This document shows, one piece after another, positions 55,365-64,000 of a DNA stretch of 64,000 nucleotides; the stretch's first letter is position 1, and every line of letters begins with the position of its first letter. The position numbers were made by a program, and so were the translations under genes. Source of the stretch: Metopolophium dirhodum (taxonomy: Eukaryota; Arthropoda; Insecta; Hemiptera; Aphididae); NCBI RefSeq assembly GCF_019925205.1, contig NC_083560.1:97864083-97928082 (forward strand), written 5' to 3'. The notes beneath the pieces are model-generated. The model was not told where the DNA came from. It worked only from the letters and a program-made list of their open reading frames with translations, and made no database searches.

Positions 55365-58300
55365 CACTTTGAGGACTACAGTTAATATTGAAAAAATTAC
55401 GTTAGGGACGAATGTCGTGTGTAACACGTGATACCGGATTATGAATTATAGACTGAACAATATTATCTGAAAAATACGTTGGGGACGAATCACGTGCTAA
55501 ACGCGTTATGCTTATTATGCTAAATATGGACTAATGATTTTTCCGCCATTAATCATCGTTATCCGGGGTTTTTTTCAATTTTTTCAAAAAATTACAATTT
55601 TGTAAATTGTTATCAGATTTATTATCTTTTTTTCTCATATAATTATTGATGTGTTACTTTATACGCACATATAAGTTACATATTACTTTTGTAAAAATGT
55701 CATTCACCTATGAGATATCAAAATTATACTGTTTTAATACAAAAAAAAAAGTCTAACTTGAACACTCATATGTATTTATACATAGGTAAATATAATTAAA
55801 AAGAAAAAAATGTATCAAGTTTATTTTATTGTTTATTAAAATCCTTTGTTATTTAATATTCATATAAATATAAATATAATTTGTTTATAATTATATACTT
55901 GTGATGGGTAGTTAAAAAATTATAACATAATTAAAACCTTTCAAAAAACTATAGTCAAATAATAATAAAAAAACGTAAAACATAACACTTATAAAATCCT
56001 TTTTATAACAAAAACGAAATACATACTTAACACTATAAAGTAATATAACACGTACCTTCGTGTCAAATATAAAATATAATTAATTAAAAATAAATTTACA
56101 TCCAATAGTTTTGTTTGGTATGGTAAATTTCAAAACATTCGTCAACACATAGTGGTATATTACAGCTCCTACAATAATAAGATGTTTCTTTTCTTCCTCG
56201 ATTTCCTGTAGAACGCTTAGCTTTTTCAGCGCAAACTTTACATACCCTTCTTGGATGTGCTTTTGACAAAGTAGGAGGAATTTTAGAAATAAAATGGCGA
56301 CCTTTTAAACGGTTCTCCGAGCTTGAAACTTCATTAAATCGTGGGTAAGAATCTGATTGATTTGCCAACTGTGAAGCCAAATTTATCATGAAGTTTCTGA
56401 GTCTCAAATTCTCGTTTTTGACATTTTTCGTTTTTTTGTGTAAAATAAAACTGTTCACTGTACTGACCATAAATAAATAGAAAAACATTTTTTTCCACCA
56501 TTTCATTGTTTTTCGATTAAAAGGGTAATATGCAATCATCTGGTCGCCATGGTCGACACCTGTTTTATATTTGTTATAGTCAATAATCACTTGTGGCTTA
56601 AACTTTTCTAAGGGCCCAACTTTACTCCTCACGGTTACCGGAGCTAAATCAGCATTATGAACTGTCGACATAACTAATACATCTCTTGTATCTCTCCATT
56701 TCAGAAACATCTGAGGACCACATCTAGCAAAAGTAATTTCACCTTTTAATAATTTTTGTTTAATTAAATCTTTTGGTAAATTTTTCCTATTTGACATGAC
56801 TGTACCGACTGCATTAGTTTGTTTATTCCAGAGGTGTTTTAAAACTAAAGGACTCGTATAAAACCTGTCCATATAAATTGTGTGGCCCTTATAATAATAA
56901 TCACGCAAGAGTCTATCATACAACGCACATATTGAATTATCCTGCTGTTCTTTACCCGAGTATATTTCGAAATTTAATGTATATCCGGTTTCAGGATCAG
57001 ATAATATATACAGTTTCATACCATATTTCTGAGGTTTGTTTTTCATATAAACTCTAAAACTAATTCTTCCTCTAAATGGACAGATCCCCTCATCTACTGT
57101 TAAATTTTGAGCTGGTTTGTAAAATTTAGAACATTGCTTACTCAAAAAATCGGAAAATGGACGTATTTTGAATAATCTGTCGTGATTTATATTTTCCCTT
57201 GGTACATATTTACTGTTGTCAACTAAATGCAACATGGATAATATTGATAAAAAACGGTCTCGTGGCATTACTTTTGGAGCAAAAGAACTTTGTACAACGG
57301 TATTTTGAGACCAAAAGTCCTTAAGTTGAGGTTTTGGTATAAGACACATATGCAAAATTACTGCAAAAAAAGAATATATTTCACACTCTTTAACGGGTAA
57401 CCATTTATTCCATACAGAATTGAGCTTAAGTTTATTTGCTCTTTTTAATTTTTGAATGGTTGTATAAGCATATCTATTTGTTTCTTTTTTAATCATTTTT
57501 ATAATATGATCAGGGAAAAATAATTTAAAAAAATCTAATTCATTAGATTGTGCTGACAAAGAAGTTGAAATATTTGGTGTAGACGAAAATACATGAGATT
57601 TCGGTTTAGTATTTTTTACTTTCCATTTATATTCTTCTGTTAAACCCTTCCGAATACGATTATTTCTAACACTACTCCTTACTTTAGGTCTATTCAGATT
57701 TTTACGATTGTTAACTGCTACTAAATTAACAGGACTTGCAGTATTTGGCATTTCTTCAAAAGAGTCTGCAAACCCCCATAATTCAGCTGCGTTTTCCGAG
57801 TTGTGTTCGTTTTCATTTACGGCTAAGTTATTTTCCAACACACTTATATTCAAATATTCATTAGAAATATTATTATCAACGACGACTAAGTTCTCGGAGT
57901 ATTCATTATAAATATTACCAAAGTGTTCAACCACAGGTAAAAGATCCGTATAAACTGGTTCATCACTTTCAATACAGTTAACATCATCAAACTCGGAGCC
58001 ACTATCATCAAAAAACTCGTCTTCGAGAACGCGGATTATATCTGCGTCATCCATAGTTTAAAATATATAATAAACTTGTGACACGAATATAACACGTAAA
58101 AAAATAGTATACAGAATATTTTAGAATACAAAAACAGGACGCGTCTATAATATTTTATTATAATAAAATACAGCAATATAGTAAATAAACTGAAATATTA
58201 TCAAAAAGTAGGTTCCTCAATCACAATCACAATGTCACGAATATTATTTATTATCACGGCGCGGCGCGGCAATGCGCGGTCGAGAATCGAATGAACAGAA

Positions 58301-58661
58301 ATATTGTAGGTTAATAATTATTCTTTAGAAAAATCCTAAATATCGATATTATTTTTACTATCGATTAAGAAATGAATGAAAATTATAGGAGAAATTCTGT
58401 ATTTAATATCGATACTGGAAATCGAAAAACGCGTCTAACACGTGTTTCGTCTTTTATCAGTACAAATGACATAACGCGTTTGGCGCGTGATTCGTCCGAA
58501 ACGTAATTCAATATACTATAAACCATCGTTTATTATAGTTAACTATAATGTCACGCGCTCAGTACGTGATTCGTCCGCAATGTTATTTTTGTAGTACAAA
58601 ACATCGTTTATATTACGCTAAAGTATAACACGCATCTGACGCGTGGTTCGTCCCCAAAGTG
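55365..58661. mobile_element. Complete piggyBac element
   Basis: TTAA stands directly outside both ends (55361-55364 and 58662-58665). The termini are CACTTTGAGGAC and the complement of CACTTTGGGGAC. Subterminal copies of a GGGACGAATCACGTG...ACGCGTTA motif occur at about 55413, 55490, 58440, 58480, 58555 and 58640. A single uninterrupted transposase gene lies within. All parts needed for self-mobility appear to be there. Confidence 0.93.
56096..58054 (-). CDS. piggyBac transposase (DDE_Tnp_1_7), intact
   Basis: 652 codons from ATG at 58054 without interruption. It has an acidic N-terminus of about 110 residues, then the catalytic region. Asp321 lies in NLTVDEGICPFRGR, Asp396 in HTIYMDRFYTSP and Asp501 in KTGVDHGDQM; these are the DDD positions of the family. 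The KWWKKMFFYLF helix follows. The C-terminal Cys-rich domain (CKVCAEKAKR ... YYCRSCNIPLC, residues about 606-645) is complete; in relatives it binds the element ends. The enzyme cuts and joins at TTAA by hairpin intermediates. Length agrees with typical members (about 580-650). It lies centrally in an element with good ends, so it could be active. Confidence 0.94.
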   Translation of the reverse strand: MDDADIIRVLEDEFFDDSGSEFDDVNCIESDEPVYTDLLPVVEHFGNIYNEYSENLVVVDNNISNEYLNISVLENNLAVNENEHNSENAAELWGFADSFEEMPNTASPVNLVAVNNRKNLNRPKVRSSVRNNRIRKGLTEEYKWKVKNTKPKSHVFSSTPNISTSLSAQSNELDFFKLFFPDHIIKMIKKETNRYAYTTIQKLKRANKLKLNSVWNKWLPVKECEIYSFFAVILHMCLIPKPQLKDFWSQNTVVQSSFAPKVMPRDRFLSILSMLHLVDNSKYVPRENINHDRLFKIRPFSDFLSKQCSKFYKPAQNLTVDEGICPFRGRISFRVYMKNKPQKYGMKLYILSDPETGYTLNFEIYSGKEQQDNSICALYDRLLRDYYYKGHTIYMDRFYTSPLVLKHLWNKQTNAVGTVMSNRKNLPKDLIKQKLLKGEITFARCGPQMFLKWRDTRDVLVMSTVHNADLAPVTVRSKVGPLEKFKPQVIIDYNKYKTGVDHGDQMIAYYPFNRKTMKWWKKMFFYLFMVSTVNSFILHKKTKNVKNENLRLRNFMINLASQLANQSDSYPRFNEVSSSENRLKGRHFISKIPPTLSKAHPRRVCKVCAEKAKRSTGNRGRKETSYYCRSCNIPLCVDECFEIYHTKQNYWM

Positions 58662-58774
58662 TTAATGAGTAATACATTTATTTATTGATATATTAAAAAA
58701 ATAAAATTGCAAATACTTATAAGTTATAAGTAATAATTAATAATATAATAGTTAAAATATTTTAAAACAACAAA

Positions 58775-60047
58775 TTATTTAAGGAAATTTTTTTTTCTTG
58801 CTTTATTGTTAGCAAAATCATAAATTATTTTATTTATATCCAATTCATTCGTACGGTTTCGCTCAATGTTCAAAATACTTATATTTGTAAGCCGAACTTG
58901 TAGCATGTAGTTTCTTAAGTAATTTTTAATTTCTCTAGCTTTTTTAGTTTTGTTTATATGAGTTGTATAAATTGTACAAACATCACATTCGGGCAAAATT
59001 TGAGTTTTGTGTTCATGAATATTAAAGCTTTCGCAAAGTTCACATTCTTCATGACCTAACTGCGCGAATGAAATATATTTTTCTTTTACCTTGCATCGAT
59101 AATATTCATACGAAATATAATTAGGGTCTAATTCAGGGAACTTTTTTATAAAATGTTGGTGCATAAAAGTTATAGTGACATCACTTGGTAAATAACGAAT
59201 GTTTGGCGCGTGTTCACGGCGATAATGTGAAATTGTTGGATTAAATGATTCAATGTGATTCATAATTAAGGTTTCATATTTAAATTTATTAATTGCTGGA
59301 TGTTTACCCCATTTATCAGAAGTCAGTGTAATTTGACCTTTGGGGGTTGAAACAAGAACATTAAGTACACGATCATTAGTCTTCTTAAATCCTAAAGTAG
59401 TTTAAAAAAAGGCTTACAAACTTGCATTCGCACATCAAATTCATCATATAAAAATAATTTCAAACTATTTAGTCTTTTACAATTTTCATTATTTTTATGT
59501 GATTTTACGTCAAAACGTTCGCAAGTATTTAAAATATAAGATTTTCTTTCCGACCAATTCATTTCCCAATACTGTTTATTTATTTCTATTCTGCGATTTT
59601 CCGTTATTTTTTGTGTACATTTGTTTCTACATATATCATGTTCACACCCAGGTAAAATAGTATGTTTATATTTCATAAGTTCTATTTTTTTTTCTTTACG
59701 AGTTTTAGGAGACGTGTTATATTTCTTACGTTTTCTTATTTGGCCACGTTTGGTATAGGACTCATTTTCGGAATTGTTTGAAGTTGATGTATCGTCGTGA
59801 GCTGGATCGACATTTTCAATTAAGAATCCGTCATCAAAGTGCATGGGCAACGCTGCAATGTCAATTATTTCATCAAGGTCATCTAATGTGTCAGTTGAAT
59901 CTGTAATTGTATTAAGGAAGATGATATATTTCTGAAAGTTTGTTTTGAAATATTAAAAACATAATTATAACCGATGCTTACTTGGTGAGGCAGGTACAAC
60001 CAGAAGATTTGGATCGTAAAAAAAAGGTTCATCATTTTCATTATTCA
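58775..60047 (-). pseudogene. DUF7869-type gene fused to a hAT C-terminus
   Basis: Exon 1 is at about 60047-59982 (ATG at 60047, GTAAGC donor) and exon 2 starts near 59903. In-frame sequence carries TLDDLDEIIDIAALP and an acidic linker, followed by CEHDICRNKCTQKI and EINKQYWEMNWSERKSYIL, the Cys-rich N-terminal module of DUF7869-type proteins. A slip in a T-run near 59395 moves the frame. The protein then continues through TLGF, SFNPTISHYRREHAPNIRYL and HEECELCESF. Instead of the DDE-like core, the frame passes at about 58930 into IKNYLRNYMLQVRLTNISIL and ends KARKKNFLK. This is the C-terminus of a ZMYM-type hAT (compare 45129-45260). The DUF7869 core is therefore missing. Confidence 0.75.
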
Positions 60048-60059
60048 TTTTAAAAATTT

Positions 60060-60471
60060 AAAAATTATTACATTTGAACGTGGCAACGATACAATGTAAA
60101 CTAAACTCCACCGTAGAAAAATAATTAAATATCGAATAAGTTTATTATAAAGAAAATGTTCCGATAGTCGACTTGCTTTGTGATAAGTAAACCAGTCCGT
60201 GTTACTAAGCCAAAATGCCGCCAATTAAAATTTGTACTATGTACCAAGATAAAATGCCGTATCTTCAATATTACTTACTGCGTTAATGCTTAGTATGGTG
60301 ATTTTACGGCGTTATTACCTAGTACCCATGAATTTTTCTACGGTTTACGGCGTTTAAGTTATTTGATTATTGATTGTATTATATGTTTGGAGTAATATTT
60401 CAGACATACGGCATATTCATCTACACAAGCCGAATTTCACAATAATTTTTTGTTTATAACCTCATTTTTTA
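60060..60471. other. Unassigned, with repeated TACGGCGTT words
   Basis: TTACGGCG(T) words occur near 60306, 60347 and again inside the direct repeat at 60485. Two more short phrases with AAAATGCCG lie near 60214 and 60252. Possibly an unrecognised repetitive element; no gene. Confidence 0.35.
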
Positions 60472-60520
60472 TTTTTTAGGGACTTACGGCGTTTTCGCTT
60501 ATGACGGCAGATATAAGTGT
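60472..60520 (+). repeat. 49-bp direct repeat, first copy
   Basis: Identical to 61412-61460. It begins TTTTTTAGGGACTTACGGCG and ends GATATAAGTGT. The offset is exactly 940 bp. Confidence 0.95.
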
Positions 60521-61032
60521 ATAAAGCATGCGATGAGATCTCAGAAGAATATGTAAAATTGCGTGTTAACCAATGTGTTGAAACAGGGGCGGCATTGTCA
60601 CATCCTGTGACCGTCAGGACTTTGGAGACATTAATTCGAATATCAACCGCGCATGCTAAAGCTCGGATGTCTAAACACATAGAAGATCCAGATGTTCGAG
60701 CAGCAATTGAACTTGTTCGGTTGTCATACAACTTTCAAGAAATATTGGAGACATCAAAGAGAAAATGGGATCAAATAGAAGACGAATGGACAACGGCAGA
60801 TACGGTAACCCTGGATACAGACAGATACATGCATTTAATAAGTAAAATGGCAAGCAGTTTTCAGACGGAGGGGGCAACGACAATACCAATAAAGAGAATA
60901 ATGGAGTTGATGATGAAGAAGGAGGATGGAGATATAGAAGAGGAATTCAGCGAGGAAGAAGTGAGAACAGCAATTAAGAAAATGAGAAGTGCAAAAATTG
61001 TAACCATTAAGGATGAGAATATTTCTATTTAA
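60520..61032 (+). CDS. C-terminal fragment of replicative helicase subunit MCM3
   Basis: 171 codons remain open to a stop at 61032. They show ACDEISEEYVKLR, then HPVTVRTLETLIRISTAHAK and ARMSKHIEDPDVRAAIELV, the lid/C-terminal part of the MCM AAA+ domain as in MCM3. An acidic linker and a winged-helix-like end (EEEVRTAIKKM...VTIKDENISI) follow. In the cell MCM3 is part of the MCM2-7 ring in the nucleus. The rest of the protein (about 600 residues, including Walker A and B) is not in the window: similarity begins within a few bases of the end of the first 49-bp repeat. There is no decay in this part, so the copy is young or constrained. A misassembled or terminal exon of a real MCM3 gene is an alternative. 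Confidence 0.85.
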   Translation, partial: YKACDEISEEYVKLRVNQCVETGAALSHPVTVRTLETLIRISTAHAKARMSKHIEDPDVRAAIELVRLSYNFQEILETSKRKWDQIEDEWTTADTVTLDTDRYMHLISKMASSFQTEGATTIPIKRIMELMMKKEDGDIEEEFSEEEVRTAIKKMRSAKIVTIKDENISI

Positions 61033-61411
61033 GATATTCTAATTAATAATTATTATTTTAATAATATTGTAATGTATATAATTTAAAAGTTAATTTATAT
61101 AATAATATATAAAGATTTTTGAACAAGTTGTTACTTTTTTTATTTATTTTTTTTTACAACAACAAGGTCGTTAGTCCTAGAGTGACCGAGTTGTGGTCGA
61201 TCATTCGATTCCATGGGGTGACGCTAACCTAGAGACAGGGTGGCTGGTCATTGTGAGTTTTCTTCCGTACGGCTTACTGCGATTTTGATTTGTCCGACTT
61301 TTTATTTCTTCCAAATCATCATGTGTGAACACGATGCTCAAAATGAAACATCTGCAAAGCCAAAACGAAATAGACTATGTGAGGTAAATCATACTGGTTG
61401 GTTATAAAATG
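61033..61411. other. 3' flank of the MCM3 fragment and a possible short exon
   Basis: An A+T-rich likely 3' UTR (61033-61160) is followed by a G+C-richer block. An ATG at 61321 opens 21 codons (MCEHDAQNETSAKPKRN...) to a GTAAAT donor-like site at 61384. What gene it starts is not known. Confidence 0.35.
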
Positions 61412-61460
61412 TTTTTTAGGGACTTACGGCGTTTTCGCTTATGACGGCAGATATAAGTGT
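61412..61460 (+). repeat. 49-bp direct repeat, second copy
   Basis: Identical to 60472-60520. It is followed by CCAGAGCCTGG, whereas the first copy is followed by the MCM3 fragment. Confidence 0.95.
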
Positions 61461-61499
61461 CCAGAGCCTGGTTTTACTATCATCGTGTAAATCCGGCTT

Positions 61500-61664
61500 A
61501 AATGCTTCGATACATTGGGGACACTTCTATAGGTCTATAAGTAGAATTTTCGATAATTCGAAGGAATATCTTCGCCCCTGCATTTCAATAAGTACACACA
61601 ATTTTTTCTATAATTCGAATTTTTTTTTCGCCCCCAACCGATTCGAGTTATCGAGGTTTCACTG
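61500..61664. mobile_element. Right end of a pogo/Tigger-like element
   Basis: The end TTCGAGTTATCGAGGTTTCACTG is followed by TA. Internal ATAATTCGAA words near 61550 and 61610 fit the pogo style of inverted ends. The left end is not in the window. Confidence 0.5.
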
Positions 61665-61668
61665 TATT

Positions 61669-62396
61669 TTGAAATAAAAGACTAGTTACTTTATTGTCCG
61701 CTAGATGTCAGCATAGTCCATAGTGGGGCCCATTAAGCGTGACAATAACTTTCCGAAGGCTTATACAGTAAAGAGCGTCCGTGACCAGTCCTGTACGTCC
61801 GCGTCCGTGGTGTAAATAAAAGCAGTCATTGCTAAAATTTGTAGAGTAAGTTTTAGTTTCTTGTGTTTTCTTACACTCTATATTATTATTAGGTTATTTC
61901 TTCAACAGCTGCTATTTTCGAGTTATAAACCATAAAATATCATAGCTTATGAAATAGCAACTTAAGTAATCATACGTCGTTGAAATGCGCATTATATTTT
62001 ATACCACAGGGTACGGACTGGATAGTAGATACTTCTGATACTAATATTCATAATCAATGATAGTAGTCTGTTATTATTGTGTAAATTACTTCATTAATCT
62101 TCATTAATCTGTTATCACTCGTCACGCAAGCTCTATATTACTCTATATATTATACTGTTCTGTGTAGGTACTCAATAGTTTTGAACTAAGGAATTATGTA
62201 AACACAAATTAACACACAATAAACGAGAAATAAAAAAAAAATAGTGATTAGCTAAAAATTATAATAAAGAGTTAAATGATTAAACAATGTACTGTTCACA
62301 AATATCAACTTAATTTTATAATCTGAAGTAGGTATAAATTATATAGTATCTGCGTATAAAAACTTATAAAATATTAAACAATAATCAATTTTGATT
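61669..62396. other. Unassigned
   Basis: Bases 61700-61830 are less A+T-rich with CGTCCGTG/CGTCCGCG words; otherwise A+T-rich. No gene. Confidence 0.3.
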
Positions 62397-62660
62397 TTAA
62401 AAAAAGGAGCATTTCAACCGTATTGCTACAAAGCCTACTTCGGCGCGGTCAACGGTAAGTAACCAAGCTTTTGAGAACACATGTTCACCAGGCCCTGATG
62501 TATCAAGATAGCAAAACAATGATTGAAGGTCTATTTTGTTACGGGGTTCAGAAAAATTTTGTAGCTCTTTAATTTTGTCAGGGTCTATTATCATACCTTT
62601 AAGGGATATGAAATGTCCAAGAAATTTGATCACAATTATCATCCAAAGCATTTTCACTAC
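62397..62660 (-). pseudogene. Gypsy-type reverse transcriptase scrap
   Basis: KFLGHFISLKGMIIDPDKI followed by a Pro-Arg-Asn-Lys-x-x-Leu-Gln-Ser-Leu pattern (about 62525-62640) matches the end of the RT domain of Ty3/gypsy elements (family: YLGH.IS..G...DP.K). Upstream and downstream RT motifs are missing. The rest of the frame (SGPGEHVFSKAWLLTVDRA) does not belong to RT and joins a different sequence. It is a small dead fragment. Confidence 0.6.
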
Positions 62661-62939
62661 TCTCAGTTTGTAATCCTATATTGTTTTATTGTAATTGATA
62701 TACGAGCTTTTTTATTTTGTCTTTATTATAATGAAGTAACTGTCTAAATTTAGTTATCATGATATCAAAATGTTCGGAAAAATACAGTATCCAATTAAAA
62801 AAAAAAACTTTTTACTTACGAGGTTTTGACACTTGGCCATCGATATATTGACTTAACGTACCAAAAGAGTCATAATAATTTTATTAATATCTTATTAAAA
62901 AGGAAATGCGCGGGTAAAAGGGAATAAGTCAATTTTTAT

Positions 62940-63480
62940 AAATAAAAATATTTTGTTTTGTAGGAAATTTTACGCGGGTTCGACTGGTGACACTTCAATT
63001 TGGCTTTATAATGTTTGTGGCGATACAGGGCCCGTATCATCACTTTGCTCCCGCCTGTTCGTTACCATTCCGCACAGCGGACTTCCGCTACAATTCGCGG
63101 TGGCAACGGCTAAGTCGCTGTTGGCCACTCAACACTCGCTCTCTTTGCTCACCGTCTTCAACCGAGCCACACGTTACATCCGAGACACGTTTACGCCCGA
63201 AGCCATGTTTTCCCTCGCGACGACACAGCGAGCCGAATAGCGATACGACCTCGTATGGTCATCGCGCATCTCCACTCGCTCCAACCGACCGCACTCATGT
63301 CATGACGACATTCTCGTCTTTCGACGAAACTCAATGCTCCTCGACCGCGCGTGCAACGAGCACCCCGTTCCGTCGACCTGCACCGATCGAATGACCGCTC
63401 GACCGTTTACCATAATTATTCGTACCGCGTAAGCTCACATTATGTACTATGTAAAATATACGACTCTCGACGCAACCGCG
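62940..63480. other. G+C-rich block of unknown origin
   Basis: This 540-base block is much richer in G+C and CpG than its surroundings. Two overlapping + frames (62953-63240, 62987-63394) are open. The second ends with a Ser/Thr/Pro/Arg-rich stretch that could be a disordered protein tail or chance. It may be part of an LTR element (it lies just before the possible LTR at 63563) or a CpG-rich promoter. No motif is recognised. Confidence 0.35.
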
Positions 63481-63562
63481 TCAACAAACAAATCAGTGTA
63501 ATTTATTCATAACTAAAACCTGCTACGGAGTCAAATAGCGTATGTAAGCTAAGGCTACATAG

Positions 63563-63995
63563 TGTGGTTGTCAATACTGCAACACGGCATTAACGACGAC
63601 CGGCAATCACACATGTCTCACATGTTATCAAGGATGAGATATCCACAAGCGTCTAGGGACAGAGAACCGAATGGAATTAAAATGACGGATTTGTATCATT
63701 AATTTACATTTAGATAAGAAAAAACACAATTTGATAGCGTACTTTATATCACGAACATATAATAGTAAGGACTGGCTACTGCTCGACCAGTGTGATTCGC
63801 TTATTGTCGCCATTTCAATAATAATCCGCTAGGGTCGCTACTGTGCGTTCAGAAGCGACTTCACGCCACTAGCCATATACAGAACGACTACTACTACTAC
63901 TATTACCACGACGATACTATACATTTCATTTTGTTCTAATAAAACATTGTATTTATAAATCTAATTTGACTACTATTATTTTCAAATCATCAACA
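63563..63995. mobile_element. Possible LTR at the window edge
   Basis: Starts TGTGGTTGTCAATACTGC and ends AATCATCAACA, with an AATAAA signal near 63939 placed as in the R region of LTRs. Whatever follows (primer-binding site or flank) is outside the window. Confidence 0.4.
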
Positions 63996-64000
63996 TAGGG

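Noticed and set aside
60517..60519. GTG as start codon for the MCM3 fragment
   Set aside because: GTG starts are not expected in nuclear insect genes, and a TAA lies just upstream; the fragment is better read as starting at an exon or rearrangement edge.
1..64000. tRNA or rRNA genes
   Set aside because: No cloverleaf with A and B boxes and no rRNA-like conserved stretch was noticed by eye; this is not an exhaustive scan.

Overview
The window is very A+T-rich eukaryotic DNA with spliceosomal introns (GT-AG), one interrupted host gene and a dense, nested set of transposable elements. The gene structures and the mix of transposases (hAT with ZMYM-type and BED-type proteins, PIF/Harbinger with a MADF-BESS partner, FLYWCH/MULE, piggyBac, Helitron, Jockey-like LINE, gypsy) suggest an insect. 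The style of the repeats suggests a hemipteran, most probably an aphid; that last step is inference.

The one clear host gene is a papain-family (C1A, cathepsin L-like) cysteine protease on the + strand. It has eight exons between 15923 and 54494 whose phases join into 353 codons. They cover a signal peptide, an I29 propeptide and a mature domain with the catalytic Cys, His and Asn. About 1.06 kb of coding sequence is spread over 38.6 kb because introns 2, 3 and 6 (11.6, 14.3 and 8.1 kb) are filled with transposons.

Upstream (1-15.9 kb): a MULE with tandemly repeated inverted ends (471-3167); a Harbinger with interleaved antisense genes (about 3168-6900); a truncated MULE protein; a truncated Helitron (7697-9472); a 903-bp hAT with exact 8-bp target duplications (10977-11879); and a foldback-like copy of a dispersed repeat called R1 here.

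Intron 2: R1 copies, a hAT (18845-20741) with exact 8-bp duplications, an unclassified 4.4-kb element (about 21836-26196) inside an R1 copy, and a 670-bp hAT-like MITE (26942-27611). Intron 3: a 3.1-kb element (28222-31307) with 37-bp perfect inverted ends around an intact gene of the DUF7869 type, then a ZMYM-type hAT (31337-35605), two more decayed hATs, and a 2.5-kb Harbinger derivative with TTA duplications (39419-41962) inside R1. Intron 6: an unidentified open exon, a hAT deletion derivative, and a TTAA-flanked long-inverted-repeat element (47193-49977) carrying a 5'-truncated LINE. Intron 7: microsatellites, a possible solo LTR and R1.

Downstream (54.5-64 kb): a complete piggyBac (55365-58661) with an intact 652-codon transposase; a second DUF7869-type gene fused at its 3' end to a hAT C-terminus (58775-60047); an open fragment encoding the C-terminus of replicative helicase subunit MCM3 between 49-bp perfect direct repeats (60472-61460); a pogo-like end; a gypsy RT scrap; and a possible LTR at the window edge.

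The best candidates for something undescribed are the DUF7869-type element with its subterminal motif array, the MCM3 fragment between long direct repeats, the interlocked Harbinger gene pair, and the DUF7869/hAT chimera.
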